Source: Istiophorus platypterus (Eukaryota > Chordata > Actinopteri > Istiophoriformes > Istiophoridae). Taken from it: a stretch of 64,000 bases of DNA. Under the pieces are notes generated by a model. The model was not told the DNA's origin. It saw only the letters and a program-made list of their open reading frames with translations, and ran no database searches. Position numbers and translations under genes: made by a program. Positions within the stretch are counted from its first letter, which is position 1. Each line of letters starts with the position of its first letter. The stretch spans positions 2,908,501-2,972,500 of the forward strand of contig CM029126.1 of the NCBI GenBank assembly GCA_016859345.1, written 5' to 3'. Of the stretch, positions 54,528 through 64,000 are shown piece by piece.

Positions 54528-57285
54528 GTTTCCGTTCAGCATAAAAATAATATCGTAAATGGACTTAATCTACTTTTTATCTGGAAAGTGGTGCAGATCT
54601 TTCTGGTCTTGAAGCTACGCTGCCACCAGTGAGTCAGGGGTTTCCTTTTCCATGCTCTCGGAGGGAGGGGGGGGGGGGTCAACCAGAAGCACCTGGCCGC
54701 CCCCGTTCGTTCGTCTACTCGGTGAACAATGATGGAAATCCCTGCAGAAACTGTGCAGGTGCATGAATCACCTGATTGTTTGCGCAGCCGCTTCTGTTTG
54801 TGTTGCTTTGTTTGCTCGTCCCAACAGGGGCTTTCTTCAGCCTGCGTGTTCCCAGGGGTGCCAGGGGCTGCTGGCACCTTCCTCCTCCTCCTCCTCCAAC
54901 GTCCTCCCCCCGACGCTCTCGGGCCGCCCCTAGTCTCCGAGCGCACGTCTCTGTCCCCGTGGCCAAGGAAGTAGGAAGTAAAAAAACTAAAACTAAAAAA
55001 TCCGGCCGAGGCCGCATTTTTTTGGCGAGAAAGAACCGTGAGTGTGAAGTTTTTCCTCGTGTCGCCGCCACCACGAAACTGTTGCAGCAGGAAATATTAG
55101 ATAAAGCGCAAATGACAACTTTTAAAATAACATCAGAAACATTCTTCATCCTTCATCTGCTAATGCTCCTGCTGCAACAACAGATTGTATGTATATGTAT
55201 ATGTATTTTTTTTTCTTTTAATTATCACACTATGACTGACAAATGTCTTGCATAGAAAACTTAAGCCGTACGTGACGCCAGCGAGCAGGAGCTGCGATTT
55301 TGTTTGTTTGTTTTTTTTACTAGCATCTGCTGATTGGAGGAGCTTGTGGAAAACAGGTTAGAAACAACAGCCTCCTACTCATGGCTGCACCTGAGGAGAA
55401 TAACCGGCCCCGCCCACCCCCAAAACAGCCCACACACAACGCAAACAGAAAACACAACAACAAAGGGTGACATGCACCGAGGTTCAAGGACACAGGAAGA
55501 CAACATGTCAGGCTCCACGGGGGGGAGCGACGGCACTGCCTCCATTCACGCTCGGCCGTTTTATCTTTTAACGACGCAGCACCGATCGCCATTGGAGCTC
55601 CACGTCCGTGTTTGTTGGGGATCCGGGGAAAGGCGAAGGCGAAGCCTCTCTTCAACGCCTGACCGTCGTTTCGATTCGTGTTTTGCCGCCGAGCGTTTGG
55701 CCAAAACCCAGCGGGTGTTGAGGAAACAGCGAGCGCTCGTGTTTGCACGCGGTCCGTCCCGTGACCTCAGCCGCCGCCGGCCGAGCGCAAATAAACCTCG
55801 ATAAACCTCTGATAGGTTATCTGAGCTGTTTTGTGAGTGCGTTTGATGTCGATTGTGCCTCATGCTGCAGTTTCTGCAGGTTCCTTGCATTTACATCACT
55901 TCCTGTGACCTGTCTGACCCTCCCCCATACACAAACACACATGCTCAAACTCTCACACACACACTTCCCCTCCCTCTCCGTTAAAGGGTTGTTGATGATT
56001 GCTACTGTTTTTCTGCCTGTTTCTCCCTGTGATGAGCCTTTGGAGCAGATTGCAGCCGAACTGCAGCTTGTTCCAGTTCGTGGGAAAGAACTGAAACAAG
56101 CCTGAACCCTCGGAGGTTGGGGGGGGGGGGGGGGTTCTGTTTATCTATCTGCAAGAAACGGTGGGCGGGGGAGGGGGGCAGCCAGACCATCGGATGGGTT
56201 AAACAAAAAACAAAATAAACAGCAGTTCGTCCATTTCATCTCAACAACTTTATTCATTGGTAAAACAAAATTTAGATAGTTATCCTTTAGTGGCCACAGT
56301 TAGAAAACAGGCCTGTGACTCATTCGGCCTCATTTCCATACACAGTCATTTCAAAGGAAACGGTGGCGCATATGCCCCAAAATTACTCTAGATAATGACG
56401 TATCATCAAATACAATGTGGAAAGTTTCGGTGTGAGTAAACACGTGCCCGTGAACACGGAGCCGGTGGAGGCCTGCTGATAACATGGCACCGCCGCCCAG
56501 CGATCGGCCCAGTGAGTGGAGCTCCATGATGGGACGGAGGGTTAATGTCTCAGTGCTTGTGTGGTAAACTGCGATTAAGTTTTCAGACTTTTCGTTTTAA
56601 AGCCGATGTCAAGTTGCGTAAAATCCCTTCGGTTTCTTTCCCTCTCCGAATCGAGGGGGGGGGCGCGATGTGGCCAACATATTGCCGTTGTTTTATCTTC
56701 CTGTGTTGGAGGCTGTAATCCAGCAAGTCAACAAGGCCCCACCCCCACCCCACCCCCACCCCTCCAACCAAAATATCCAGTTGGACAGTATGACCCGAGG
56801 AAATAGGTGTTGGCTGAAACTCTATCAGGCCCCGTTGATGAAACCTGATACGCGTGAGACAGATGTGAGGAGGCCTTCTCGGGAGGACACCCCCCCCCTC
56901 ACGTGACGATAATGCAAAAAACGGACTGAGCAATGATAGAGTGTCGGCGGCAGCACATGACCCAGGAAAACAAGCACGAGGTCAAGGAGAAGCACCCAGG
57001 AACCCAGAGAAACTGCACCCGAAAGGCCTGAGGCAGCGAAACTCTGCACCGCTGTGACCAGGAGGAAGCTGGATTCACTTACAAAAATCACATCCTCAAC
57101 GCTCGAATGAAGACGAGACCTTGGATCACGTCGGGGGTCGAACGACCTTGTCCTCGGGCGCCGTCCAAATCAGACCTTCTGATGAAATGCAGACACCCGA
57201 CCCGATGGACGAGCGTAGACGAATGTACGAGAAACTGTTTATTTTCCTTATTGACCAATCCATCAGCTGATGAGCCAAACGTGAT
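54528..57285. other. Intergenic, no gene seen
   Basis: No exon could be supported. A plus-strand frame at 54,776-55,255 begins with a hydrophobic, signal-peptide-like stretch, but it starts at TTG and has no recognisable domain. C-rich tandems (CCCCACCCCCACC) lie at 56,737-56,764 and a G16-type run at about 56,119-56,134. Confidence 0.6.
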
Positions 57286-58010
57286 GTTTTTTAGCAACAT
57301 ATCTCATCTATTCTCTGAAATTTGGCAAAGATATTCATGGTCCCCAGAGGATGAATCCTACTGACTTAGGTGATTCCCTGACTTCTCAGCTTGCGCCACT
57401 AAAGGACCAAAGTTGTCTTTTTGTCAAAATGTCATCTACAAGATCTTGTGGTAAATCTTTGTGGTACATTCATGGTTCTCAGAGGATGAATTCTCACGAC
57501 CCTGATGATCTTCGACTCCTCCTCCTCCTCCATGAAGTCAACATTCATAGTTTTGAGTGTAATGTCTCGCCGACTGTCGTGTGGGTTTCCTTTTAAATTT
57601 CATTCACGTTCCCCACAGGATGAACTGTAATCACCTCTGATGATCCCTTATCCCTTAATTTAGTGCAGTCGTGATGTCAAAGCTTCAATTAGCCCATTGC
57701 CTTTTGACCAAATACATGCAAACTGATGACATTTGTCGAGTGGAATTTATTTATTTTTTGAAATTTGTTTTCTTGTTTTTTTCTTGTTTTGTTTTTTTCC
57801 CCAATTTTTGCACCAAGCAAACGTTAGTACGACAAAATGCTAAATGAAGATTTAGAACACTGTGAATGATATATACCTGGTATATATCAGCATGCTGGCT
57901 TTTCCATTGTTAGCATGTAAGCATTACTAATGTTAGCATTTAGCTGCTATGTCCTCGCTGCGGCCCCACGGAGCTGTGGAACAGTTGTGGTCTTGCTCTG
58001 TAACTTGCAT
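57285..58010 (+). repeat. Teleost dispersed repeat with internal tandem units
   Basis: TTCATGGTCCCCAGAGGATG (57,335), TTCATGGTTCTCAGAGGATG (57,470) and TTCACGTTCCCCACAGGATG (57,603) repeat at roughly 135-bp intervals. Each is followed by GATGATC or GGTGATTCC-type words. The block ends with CATTGTTAGCATGTAAGCAT and TTAGCATTTAGCTGCTATGTCC (about 57,906-57,955). I recognise this series as a very common, non-coding dispersed repeat of percomorph fish; the family name is not certain. A perfect inverted repeat lies at 57,868-57,888. Confidence 0.7.
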
Positions 58011-59400
58011 AATCTTTGACTCGATCATCTGAGTTGTTGTTGATTTAGTTTCCTGTCATTCTACTGATCGTTTCAGCACCAAAGCAGCGCCCCTCCCCTT
58101 TTTTGCTTTTGCGAGCTTTAACTTCTGCCGACTGAAACGTGGCGGATGCGGCGATCGAAGCCCATCGCGGCGATCCCGAGTCCTTGCGGCTGCGTCGACC
58201 GGCGGCGGGCCTCCGTTCCCCCCGGGTCTCACCTGACCAGCCCGGGCGGTCACGTGCGGCGTCGGCGGTGGGATTGAGCCATGTCGGCTTTAGCTCAGTG
58301 ATCCAAGGCATTTTTCAGGCTTCACTGATGTCTGGCCGTGCCCCCCCCCACTTCCGTGAGTCCAGAAAAACAAGAGCTTAGCGCTAAGGAATGCAGAGGG
58401 CCCTTCACTGGACCCTGAAGAAGCTCAATAGATTAGATAAAGAGAACGGGAACGGTTGCCTGGTGTGTTCTTTTTCTGTCTCACATGTTTTGTTTGTGGG
58501 TTTCTTACTTGCACAGTTTATTATTTAAAATAAATAAATAAAAAACTACTGCAGCAATCTGACAGACTTCAGTGGAGACACAGGGGCGGGGGGGGATGCT
58601 CCCCTAAGAAATGTTATAAAACACATCCAACCATAAGTTTGTAGCCAAGAAACCAGTGTATCAGAGGTACCCAATGGATATTGGGAAAAAAACTTCCTGC
58701 CCCCCCCAGGAAAAAAAAAACCCAAAACACTTGGCTCTTACACCTGAGACGAAATCTCCCCCCTCTGTGGCATTTTGAGCGAAACGCCGGCCAGCGTCCA
58801 TGTCTGACCTAATTAAAGGCCCCTACGCTGTGGAGTCTGGGGGGGGGGGTAATACATGTTTCTCCTCAGAGGATGAGATGTGCATTTATTTATTTATTTA
58901 TTTTCCTTCTCTCCCCACATTCTTTTGCTCGCCCACGCTCTTAAAGAAACACGTCCTCCGGTGTCACATTTCACCGAGCGACACTCCTACACTCGCTTTT
59001 TTTTTTCCTTCCTTCTTCAGCCGTTTGTCTTTGGTGATAAGAGGCAGCTGCGTTATAGAGATATTCCACCCAAAATACCTTCTAAACCCCCCCGGACTAG
59101 AGAAAGCTCAGCTTCTGGTTTCTTTGTGTAGAACACAGGTGGGAAGTATTTGAACTTTAATCAAAATAAAAGCTTAATTTCTACAAATGTCAACTGTAAA
59201 CACAAATTTGGCTACAAATTCCGTATGAAAATCCTCCTCATAAATGTTCCGGTCCATTTAATTCTTAGTAAACAAGGCCCGACACGGGCCTGCAGTCATT
59301 TGACTATTTTTTTTCCCCCCTCAAACGAATCACCTGGTCACGTTTCCATTCACCTGCCCCCGAGGTCCGAGGTTCAGTTTATCCATCGGACGGATCCCGG
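58011..59400. other. Intergenic, with a CpG-rich patch at 58,080-58,340
   Basis: No exon could be supported. The patch around 58,130-58,270 is CpG-dense (GGCGGATGCGGCGATCG and onwards) with open frames on both strands that match nothing recognisable. The rest is AT-rich with poly-A, poly-C and ATTT tracts. Confidence 0.55.
59130..59250 (+). repeat. Possible diverged copy of the AGTAAAAGT-type teleost repeat
   Basis: CAGGTGGGAAGTATTTGAAC, then AATAAAAGC and CTACAAATTCCGTATGAAAATCC, resemble in order the same repeat as at 20,808 but are strongly diverged. Confidence 0.3.
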
Positions 59401-59660
59401 GAAACCGCGAGGGGCTAACGTCCCGATAGGCCGGCGCAAAAATAAACCACCCGGCGGCAGAGGGGAGAGAACGCGTAACAACGCGGTCGGAAACCATCTA
59501 AGCCGAGAAAAAGGCTAAAGCTCGGCGGATCGAGGGCGGAGCAGGCGGAGACCCCGCTGTTCTCGTTTCGCGGCACCGGGCGGCCAATGAGCGAGCCCCG
59601 GACGGAGCCGGTCCGACCAAAAGGAGAGCAGGAGGCGGTGAAAAAAACCAACGAACCCGC
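59400..59660. promoter_or_regulatory. Orphan CpG-rich element with CCAAT box
   Basis: A CpG-dense stretch in otherwise AT-rich DNA, containing GGCCAATGAGCG (about 59,581) and GC-rich palindromic words. It resembles a small CpG-island promoter, but no downstream coding exon was recognised on either strand. Confidence 0.35.
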
Positions 59661-60848
59661 GTGTCTGCACTTGGACTCGAAAGTGGAAGAAGTGGATTTT
59701 CCCTGTTTTTTAAAGAAGTTTTTCTTTGTACTTTTGTTGCAACGTGAAAACTTTGATAAATAAATCGACGTCTGTTTTGATGTCAGGCTACAAACCGTTT
59801 TTTTTTTTTTCCCTCCCCAGCAGGTGCATGGCGAGTCCACAGAGAACAAGTGGGATTCTGGGTAATAGTTAACTCCTGACTCAGAGGGGGCAGGATGAGT
59901 CAGGAGGCGAGTGCATCACATCCCATTCCTCCATTCTTGCTTGTGCTTTGGTTCAAGTTTGTCATTGGTTTTGTTTGGATCTGCCCCCCCCGTCGCCCCC
60001 TGTCGCCCCCCCATGTTACAGTTAATCATACAGTTAATCACATAAGTCAGCTACAGAGAATTTGGCTGGAAATCACCGGGTCCTTTCTGAAAACAGATGA
60101 TTTGATTACATCCGTTCTCAGTCCTGACTTCTCTCAGCTGCTGTGTGATTTGACCTTTTCGACTTTTTTTAAGTCAGCCACAGCATCTCTCACTAAAAAA
60201 AGAAAAGAATGAATTTAACTCAACTTCCCTGTTTCTTAATATTTTTTACTTTTCTTTATCCCAGGCGGCGGGGTTGGCGGCGGCGGGGGGGGGTCGGCGG
60301 CGGCGGCTGTCTTCCTCCTCCATCAGCTGACTGTGTTTGTTTCCTCCCAGAGTAAATTTACTCAGTCATGCAGTTGGAAGCCAAACTCACAAGAGCAGGC
60401 TTGACTCATACCTGTTGACGCTTGTCGGCCCACGGCTCGACCTTTCACCCCCCCCACCCCCCGTTTCATCTTCGCACTTCAAAAACAACAGCATCAGTTT
60501 GACTATTTTTCTTTTCCTCTTCTCACTTGTCCCTTCAGTATTTCTGGGCAACGGTTTGTGGCTGTTCCAGGGAAGAATGAGGTGGGGGGGGGGTTGGAGG
60601 AAAGAGCAGCTCTGGGAACATTGAGTACGTCTGTGTCCTGCCCGTCCCCTTAGTCCCCACTTGGAATAGCGAAGGCGCGCTGAGTCGCAGTGCCCCCCCC
60701 CCCAAAAAAAAGACAATTGACCTGCAGCTGGCGGCGTAACTGCCGCCGGCGTTTGCCAAGTCAAGATCCGACCTGCTCTCCCTGGGAGAGGTGACGCCAC
60801 GGTTCAGTTTTTCCAGTTTTCTTTTTGTTTTGGATACACAGGTAAAAG

Positions 60849-60850
<2 letters not shown>

Positions 60851-60896
<46 letters not shown>
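60851..60896. repeat. (GT)n microsatellite
   Basis: About 23 GT units. Confidence 0.95.
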
Positions 60897-60897
<1 letters not shown>

Positions 60898-61068
60898 CGT
60901 GAGGCCACAGCCAGGTTTTGTTTTGTTTTGGGTTTTTTTTTTTTTTTTAACCAAACAGCTTCAGTTAAAAAAAAAAAAAAAAATTCCCACGCATTTTTCT
61001 ATGGAAGAGACGAAGCTTCATGAGCGAGTGAGATAAACAACGTCAGCTGACTGTGGGGGCGAGCAGCA

Positions 61069-61070
<2 letters not shown>

Positions 61071-61103
<33 letters not shown>
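61071..61103. repeat. (GA)n microsatellite
   Basis: About 16 GA units following AGCAGCAGC. Confidence 0.95.
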
Positions 61104-61105
<2 letters not shown>

Positions 61106-63467
61106 CAGCTTCACCTTCAAACTGTTGATACTAAACCAAGAAGGTGCAGATCTGCATCGACTCCCTGTAGGTACCTACAATATCAAAGGTGCTTGTACCT
61201 GTACTTGAGTTTTCCGGTCTGATGCTTCTTAATGCTTCTGCCTCACTAAAATTCCGATGGAAATGTTGTGTGTTGCTTTTTGCTGGAGCCTCTGAAGCAT
61301 CGTGAGCAGTGTGTGGCCTCCACCAGACTTTCTAAAATAATTCCCGGAAATAGAAAAAAAACCCAAAACAAACCGAAACTGAGCAGCAGAAGCCGTCGCC
61401 GCCCCCCAACCTCAGTCCTGGGGTCCTAACCCTGCATCCTCCAAGAGGACGCGGTTTATTTCGGAGGCACACTCGTGTCCGGACTAACGGGTGCGGGGGG
61501 GGCTCTGCCTTTTTTCAACTTAAACTCCCCGTCGAGCACGAGCAGTCGGGTTTCGACCCTCACGCCGCTGCCGGCTGAGGTTTCGGCACATCGAGCTACC
61601 CGCCTCACACCCTTGCCAGCTCCTCCTCGCCACACGTACAGTCCCCGGACACGCGGCCGACCAGAGCGCGGGACCCGGCGACCCCGTCAGTATCTCGTGT
61701 TCGATGGTCACAGACCTCGGAGAGGATCGACCCACCGGTTTCGTGATTTCACTGTCTTGTGGCCTGTCCGTTTCCCGGCGGGCCGCTGTCTCGCGGTCCG
61801 TCACAGACACTCATTCCTTGTTCTTGTTGGTTGTTTTGGGGTTTTTTTTTGTCTTTTTATCCTGAGCTTCTAGGACCTGGTGAGACCCCGTCCAGGCGCG
61901 GGGTCGGCCCGGCGTCGGCCCCCTCCCGCGTGCGATATCTGTACGTCTCATCGTCGCCGGAAACGCCGAAGCGGTTCGAAATCACACAACTTCAAGTTTG
62001 ATGATTCACGATCAGTAAAGTGGGTCTGAGTGGCTACGTCCAAAGCGACGTCCAAAGCGTCGCAGGTGGACGCACCTGTGCAGCCACTTCTGTGATTCTG
62101 TCTGAGGCAAATCGCTCAGACAGGGTTTCGAAAGAAAGAACCTGGCTATTTATTATTTTTTCCGGTTCTTAACCCCTGAGTCTGTGTCGCCCTGTTGAAC
62201 TCAACTTTCGGTGTGGCGGGCAGCTGTAAGTGGGGGGGGGTTAGTGGCCAATATCAGCTGGTGGTTTGTTTAATTTTTTTCATGGAGAGGAAAGTACCTA
62301 AATGTCGCAGTCACATCCCAAATACAAAAAACAAGAGCCTCTGAACAGAAAACTGCAACCGAGCCGAAAAGTGTTGACCCGGGTTTAAAGAGTGAAAGAA
62401 AGCAGCCCAACTGTGGCCTGAGGTGTGAGAACTCACTACTACTGGAGGTGTGTCTCTTCCTGTGAGAGTAGTACTGGAAATAAAAATAAAATGAGAAAGA
62501 AATGGAGGGGGGGGCAATAGAGGGTTAAGTTTCTAAATGTGAAAGAAAAAAAGGCTTTGTCTCCCCGAAAGATCCCCTGCGAGTCGAGCAGTGAGCGCTT
62601 TTGACAGCCACTTCCTCGAATTTTTTGTTTATTTTTTTGAAGACTAGGTCTTTCTGCCGTGAAAGGTCAAAGCTCGCTGCAGCCGGCGCTTCCTGCACTT
62701 CGGGAGACTTCCCCGTGGCCGAGAGCCTGCATCTGGGGTTTTTTTTGCTTTTGCAGCGAGGAGGAAAAAAAACCCAAAAAACCCTGGTGAAGCAGATCGG
62801 TCTCTGGCCCGCGGAGCTAAAGGCCTCGTACGCTGCTTCTGCGGAAAGAGAAACCAAAATAAAGTGCAGACGTGAATTGTGCAGATTTGTGCACGGATGT
62901 CAGGCATTTAGGGCTTATATGCAACACTGAGCATCTCCTGTTTCAGCCTGGTTGATTTCCCTTGATAAAATCATTACAAATTTCAAAAATAAACCCCTCG
63001 TATGTCGCATACAGATCCAGAGCTCATCTTCTTGAGTCATCTCAGTTCTTCAAGTCAGGAGACGCCAACCACCATTACGCCAGTTCTTACTCACCCTGGT
63101 TAATATCAGGGTTCGTGCAGAGTGCTTATTCTGAGCTACCCCCCACACACACACACACACACACTGCGTCCCTGCAGCTGTCTCCACGGTGCAGCCCGAC
63201 AGCTGAGAGGATCAAGGCCCCTTTGAAGCCTGATGACAACGTGCCCCCGAATAAGAGAATATCGTCATCGGCAGCCGGAGTTGCACAACGAGCTGAAGGC
63301 CACTTGCGCGAGTTGCCAGCCGGCGCCGATCATGTCCTGTTACGGGGGTGCGGGCTCCACTGGCGGCGTCGGGGGCAGGGCAGGAACTCAAAACCACGGC
63401 GTTGCGAGGCCGAGGTTCAAACGGCCCAAGCCGGGATTGGTGGAAGCGTCAGTGCGTCAGATCGGAA

Positions 63468-63533
63468 GACGGCGGGCTCTTGAATTCTCACCTCATGGGA
63501 GGCAGATTGTCACCGTTACGCCACGTCGGCGTC
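63468..63533 (-). other. tRNA-like sequence, possible SINE head or tRNA pseudogene
   Basis: On the minus strand the 66 nt begin GACGCCG and end CGCCGTC, pairing at 6 of 7 acceptor-stem positions. Next comes TGGCGTAACGGTG, close to the pol III A box, then CTGCCTCCCATGAGG, like a Gly/Glu-type anticodon arm. GAATTCAAGAGCC stands in the place of the B box but is degenerate. It is too decayed in the T arm for a functional tRNA. A SINE head is a plausible alternative, since CpG-rich sequence continues downstream on the same strand. Confidence 0.3.
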
Positions 63534-64000
63534 ATTTCTTCCTCACTTCGCCGCGTTCACGGTTCGCTCGCAAAGGACTCCTCGGTACATTGTGGATCTG
63601 GGCCGAAGGAGGCCGGAAGAATTCGGAAACGGTAGTCTCTCCGTCTGGATTATCACGAGGGATCCCGGACGGGAGAAGAAAAACCACACCGTTGTCTCGC
63701 TGGGACGCTTGGTTACGTTACGTTCCCTCAGCTCTCCGTCTTCACCCAGAATGGGGCTGGGAATGGGGGTACCTGATCTTTTCGGTGCTGGACGGATCCG
63801 CCGGGTAGAAAACCAGACATGGACCGACATGTTGTTCAGTTAGGCAGGACTTCCAGGAAGAGGGCGGATCGGTCCCGAGCTGGTCTCCGCGGAAGCTGAA
63901 GCACCTGCGAACCTCTGCGATGACCCAGCTGGCGCCGAGGCTTGTGGCGAACACCCCTCAAGTGGGCGAAACCTGCGCGTCTCCCTGCCGATGCCGCTCT
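63534..64000. other. GC-moderate sequence to window edge, no gene seen
   Basis: CpG-containing unique sequence with open frames on both strands (for example 63,592-63,843 plus and 63,543-63,830 minus). No protein family was recognised and no consistent splice structure could be built. A gene starting beyond the right edge cannot be excluded. Confidence 0.4.

Larger units (their letters stand above)
59661..63467. other. Intergenic, no gene seen
   Basis: No exon could be supported. It contains a GGC/G-rich tract (60,264-60,309), (GT)n (60,851-60,896), (GA)n (61,071-61,103), and CpG-rich patches around 61,480-61,800 and 61,880-61,980. The frames open through the CpG-rich patches show no recognisable domain. 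Confidence 0.6.

Noticed and set aside
54776..55255. A plus-strand frame of 159 codons starting with a signal-peptide-like stretch and followed by a collagen-like FPGVPGAAG in another frame
   Set aside because: It begins at TTG, the collagen-like words are in a different frame, and no G-X-Y repeat continues. Judged coincidental.
61475..62001. Open frames in CpG-rich DNA near the right end
   Set aside because: Both strands are open and no family is recognised. Probably due to CpG-rich composition.
63233..63808. A plus-strand frame of 191 codons
   Set aside because: It overlaps the tRNA-like sequence on the opposite strand, lacks any recognisable domain and several other frames are open in parallel.

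Overview
The window is vertebrate nuclear DNA, most likely from a percomorph teleost fish. The evidence is spliced genes with GT-AG introns, very dense CA/GT, TA, CT and mononucleotide microsatellites, CpG-rich promoters, and diverged copies of dispersed repeats that I recognise as abundant in teleost genomes (about 20.81-21.57 kb and 57.29-58.01 kb). There is no sign of bacterial, viral or plasmid sequence. No previously undescribed multi-gene system can be supported.

Three protein-coding genes could be assembled exon by exon, all in the middle third. (1) hormad1, minus strand, 24,629-31,505: 15 coding exons, 385 residues, the meiotic chromosome-axis HORMA protein. (2) ensa, plus strand, 32,460-36,836: 3 coding exons, 116 residues, alpha-endosulfine, the Greatwall-activated PP2A-B55 inhibitor. 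(3) mcl1, plus strand, 41,898-43,216: 3 coding exons, 278 residues, the anti-apoptotic BCL2-family protein. The order hormad1-ensa-mcl1 matches the conserved gene neighbourhood of human 1q21 (MCL1-ENSA-GOLPH3L-HORMAD1); no golph3l-like exon was seen here. hormad1 and ensa are head to head about 0.95 kb apart and share a CpG-rich intergenic stretch with several CCAAT boxes. ensa and mcl1 are in tandem, separated by the probable long ensa 3' UTR and a strong CTCF-type motif.

Left third: 1-6.6 kb is intergenic and microsatellite-rich. About 6.66-24.3 kb has no recognisable exon, but much of it is mixed-composition, CpG-containing unique sequence rich in transcription-factor-like words (ATCAATA, RFX X-box, YY1, nuclear-receptor half-sites, CTCF-like). 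It looks like a gene desert holding regulatory elements, probably for a gene further left. Conservation could not be tested.

Right third (44.2-64 kb): no exon could be supported. It holds microsatellites, a nearly identical direct duplication of about 125 bp (53.70 and 54.40 kb), a teleost dispersed repeat (57.3-58.0 kb), orphan CpG-rich patches, and a tRNA-like, possibly SINE-derived sequence near 63.5 kb.

Functionally the three genes act in separate processes: meiotic axis, mitotic entry and survival. The points of interest are regulatory: the shared hormad1/ensa promoter, an upstream ORF and weak exon-2 acceptor in mcl1, a polyserine tract inside the Hormad1 HORMA domain, and a CTCF arrangement that could place a domain boundary across hormad1-ensa.
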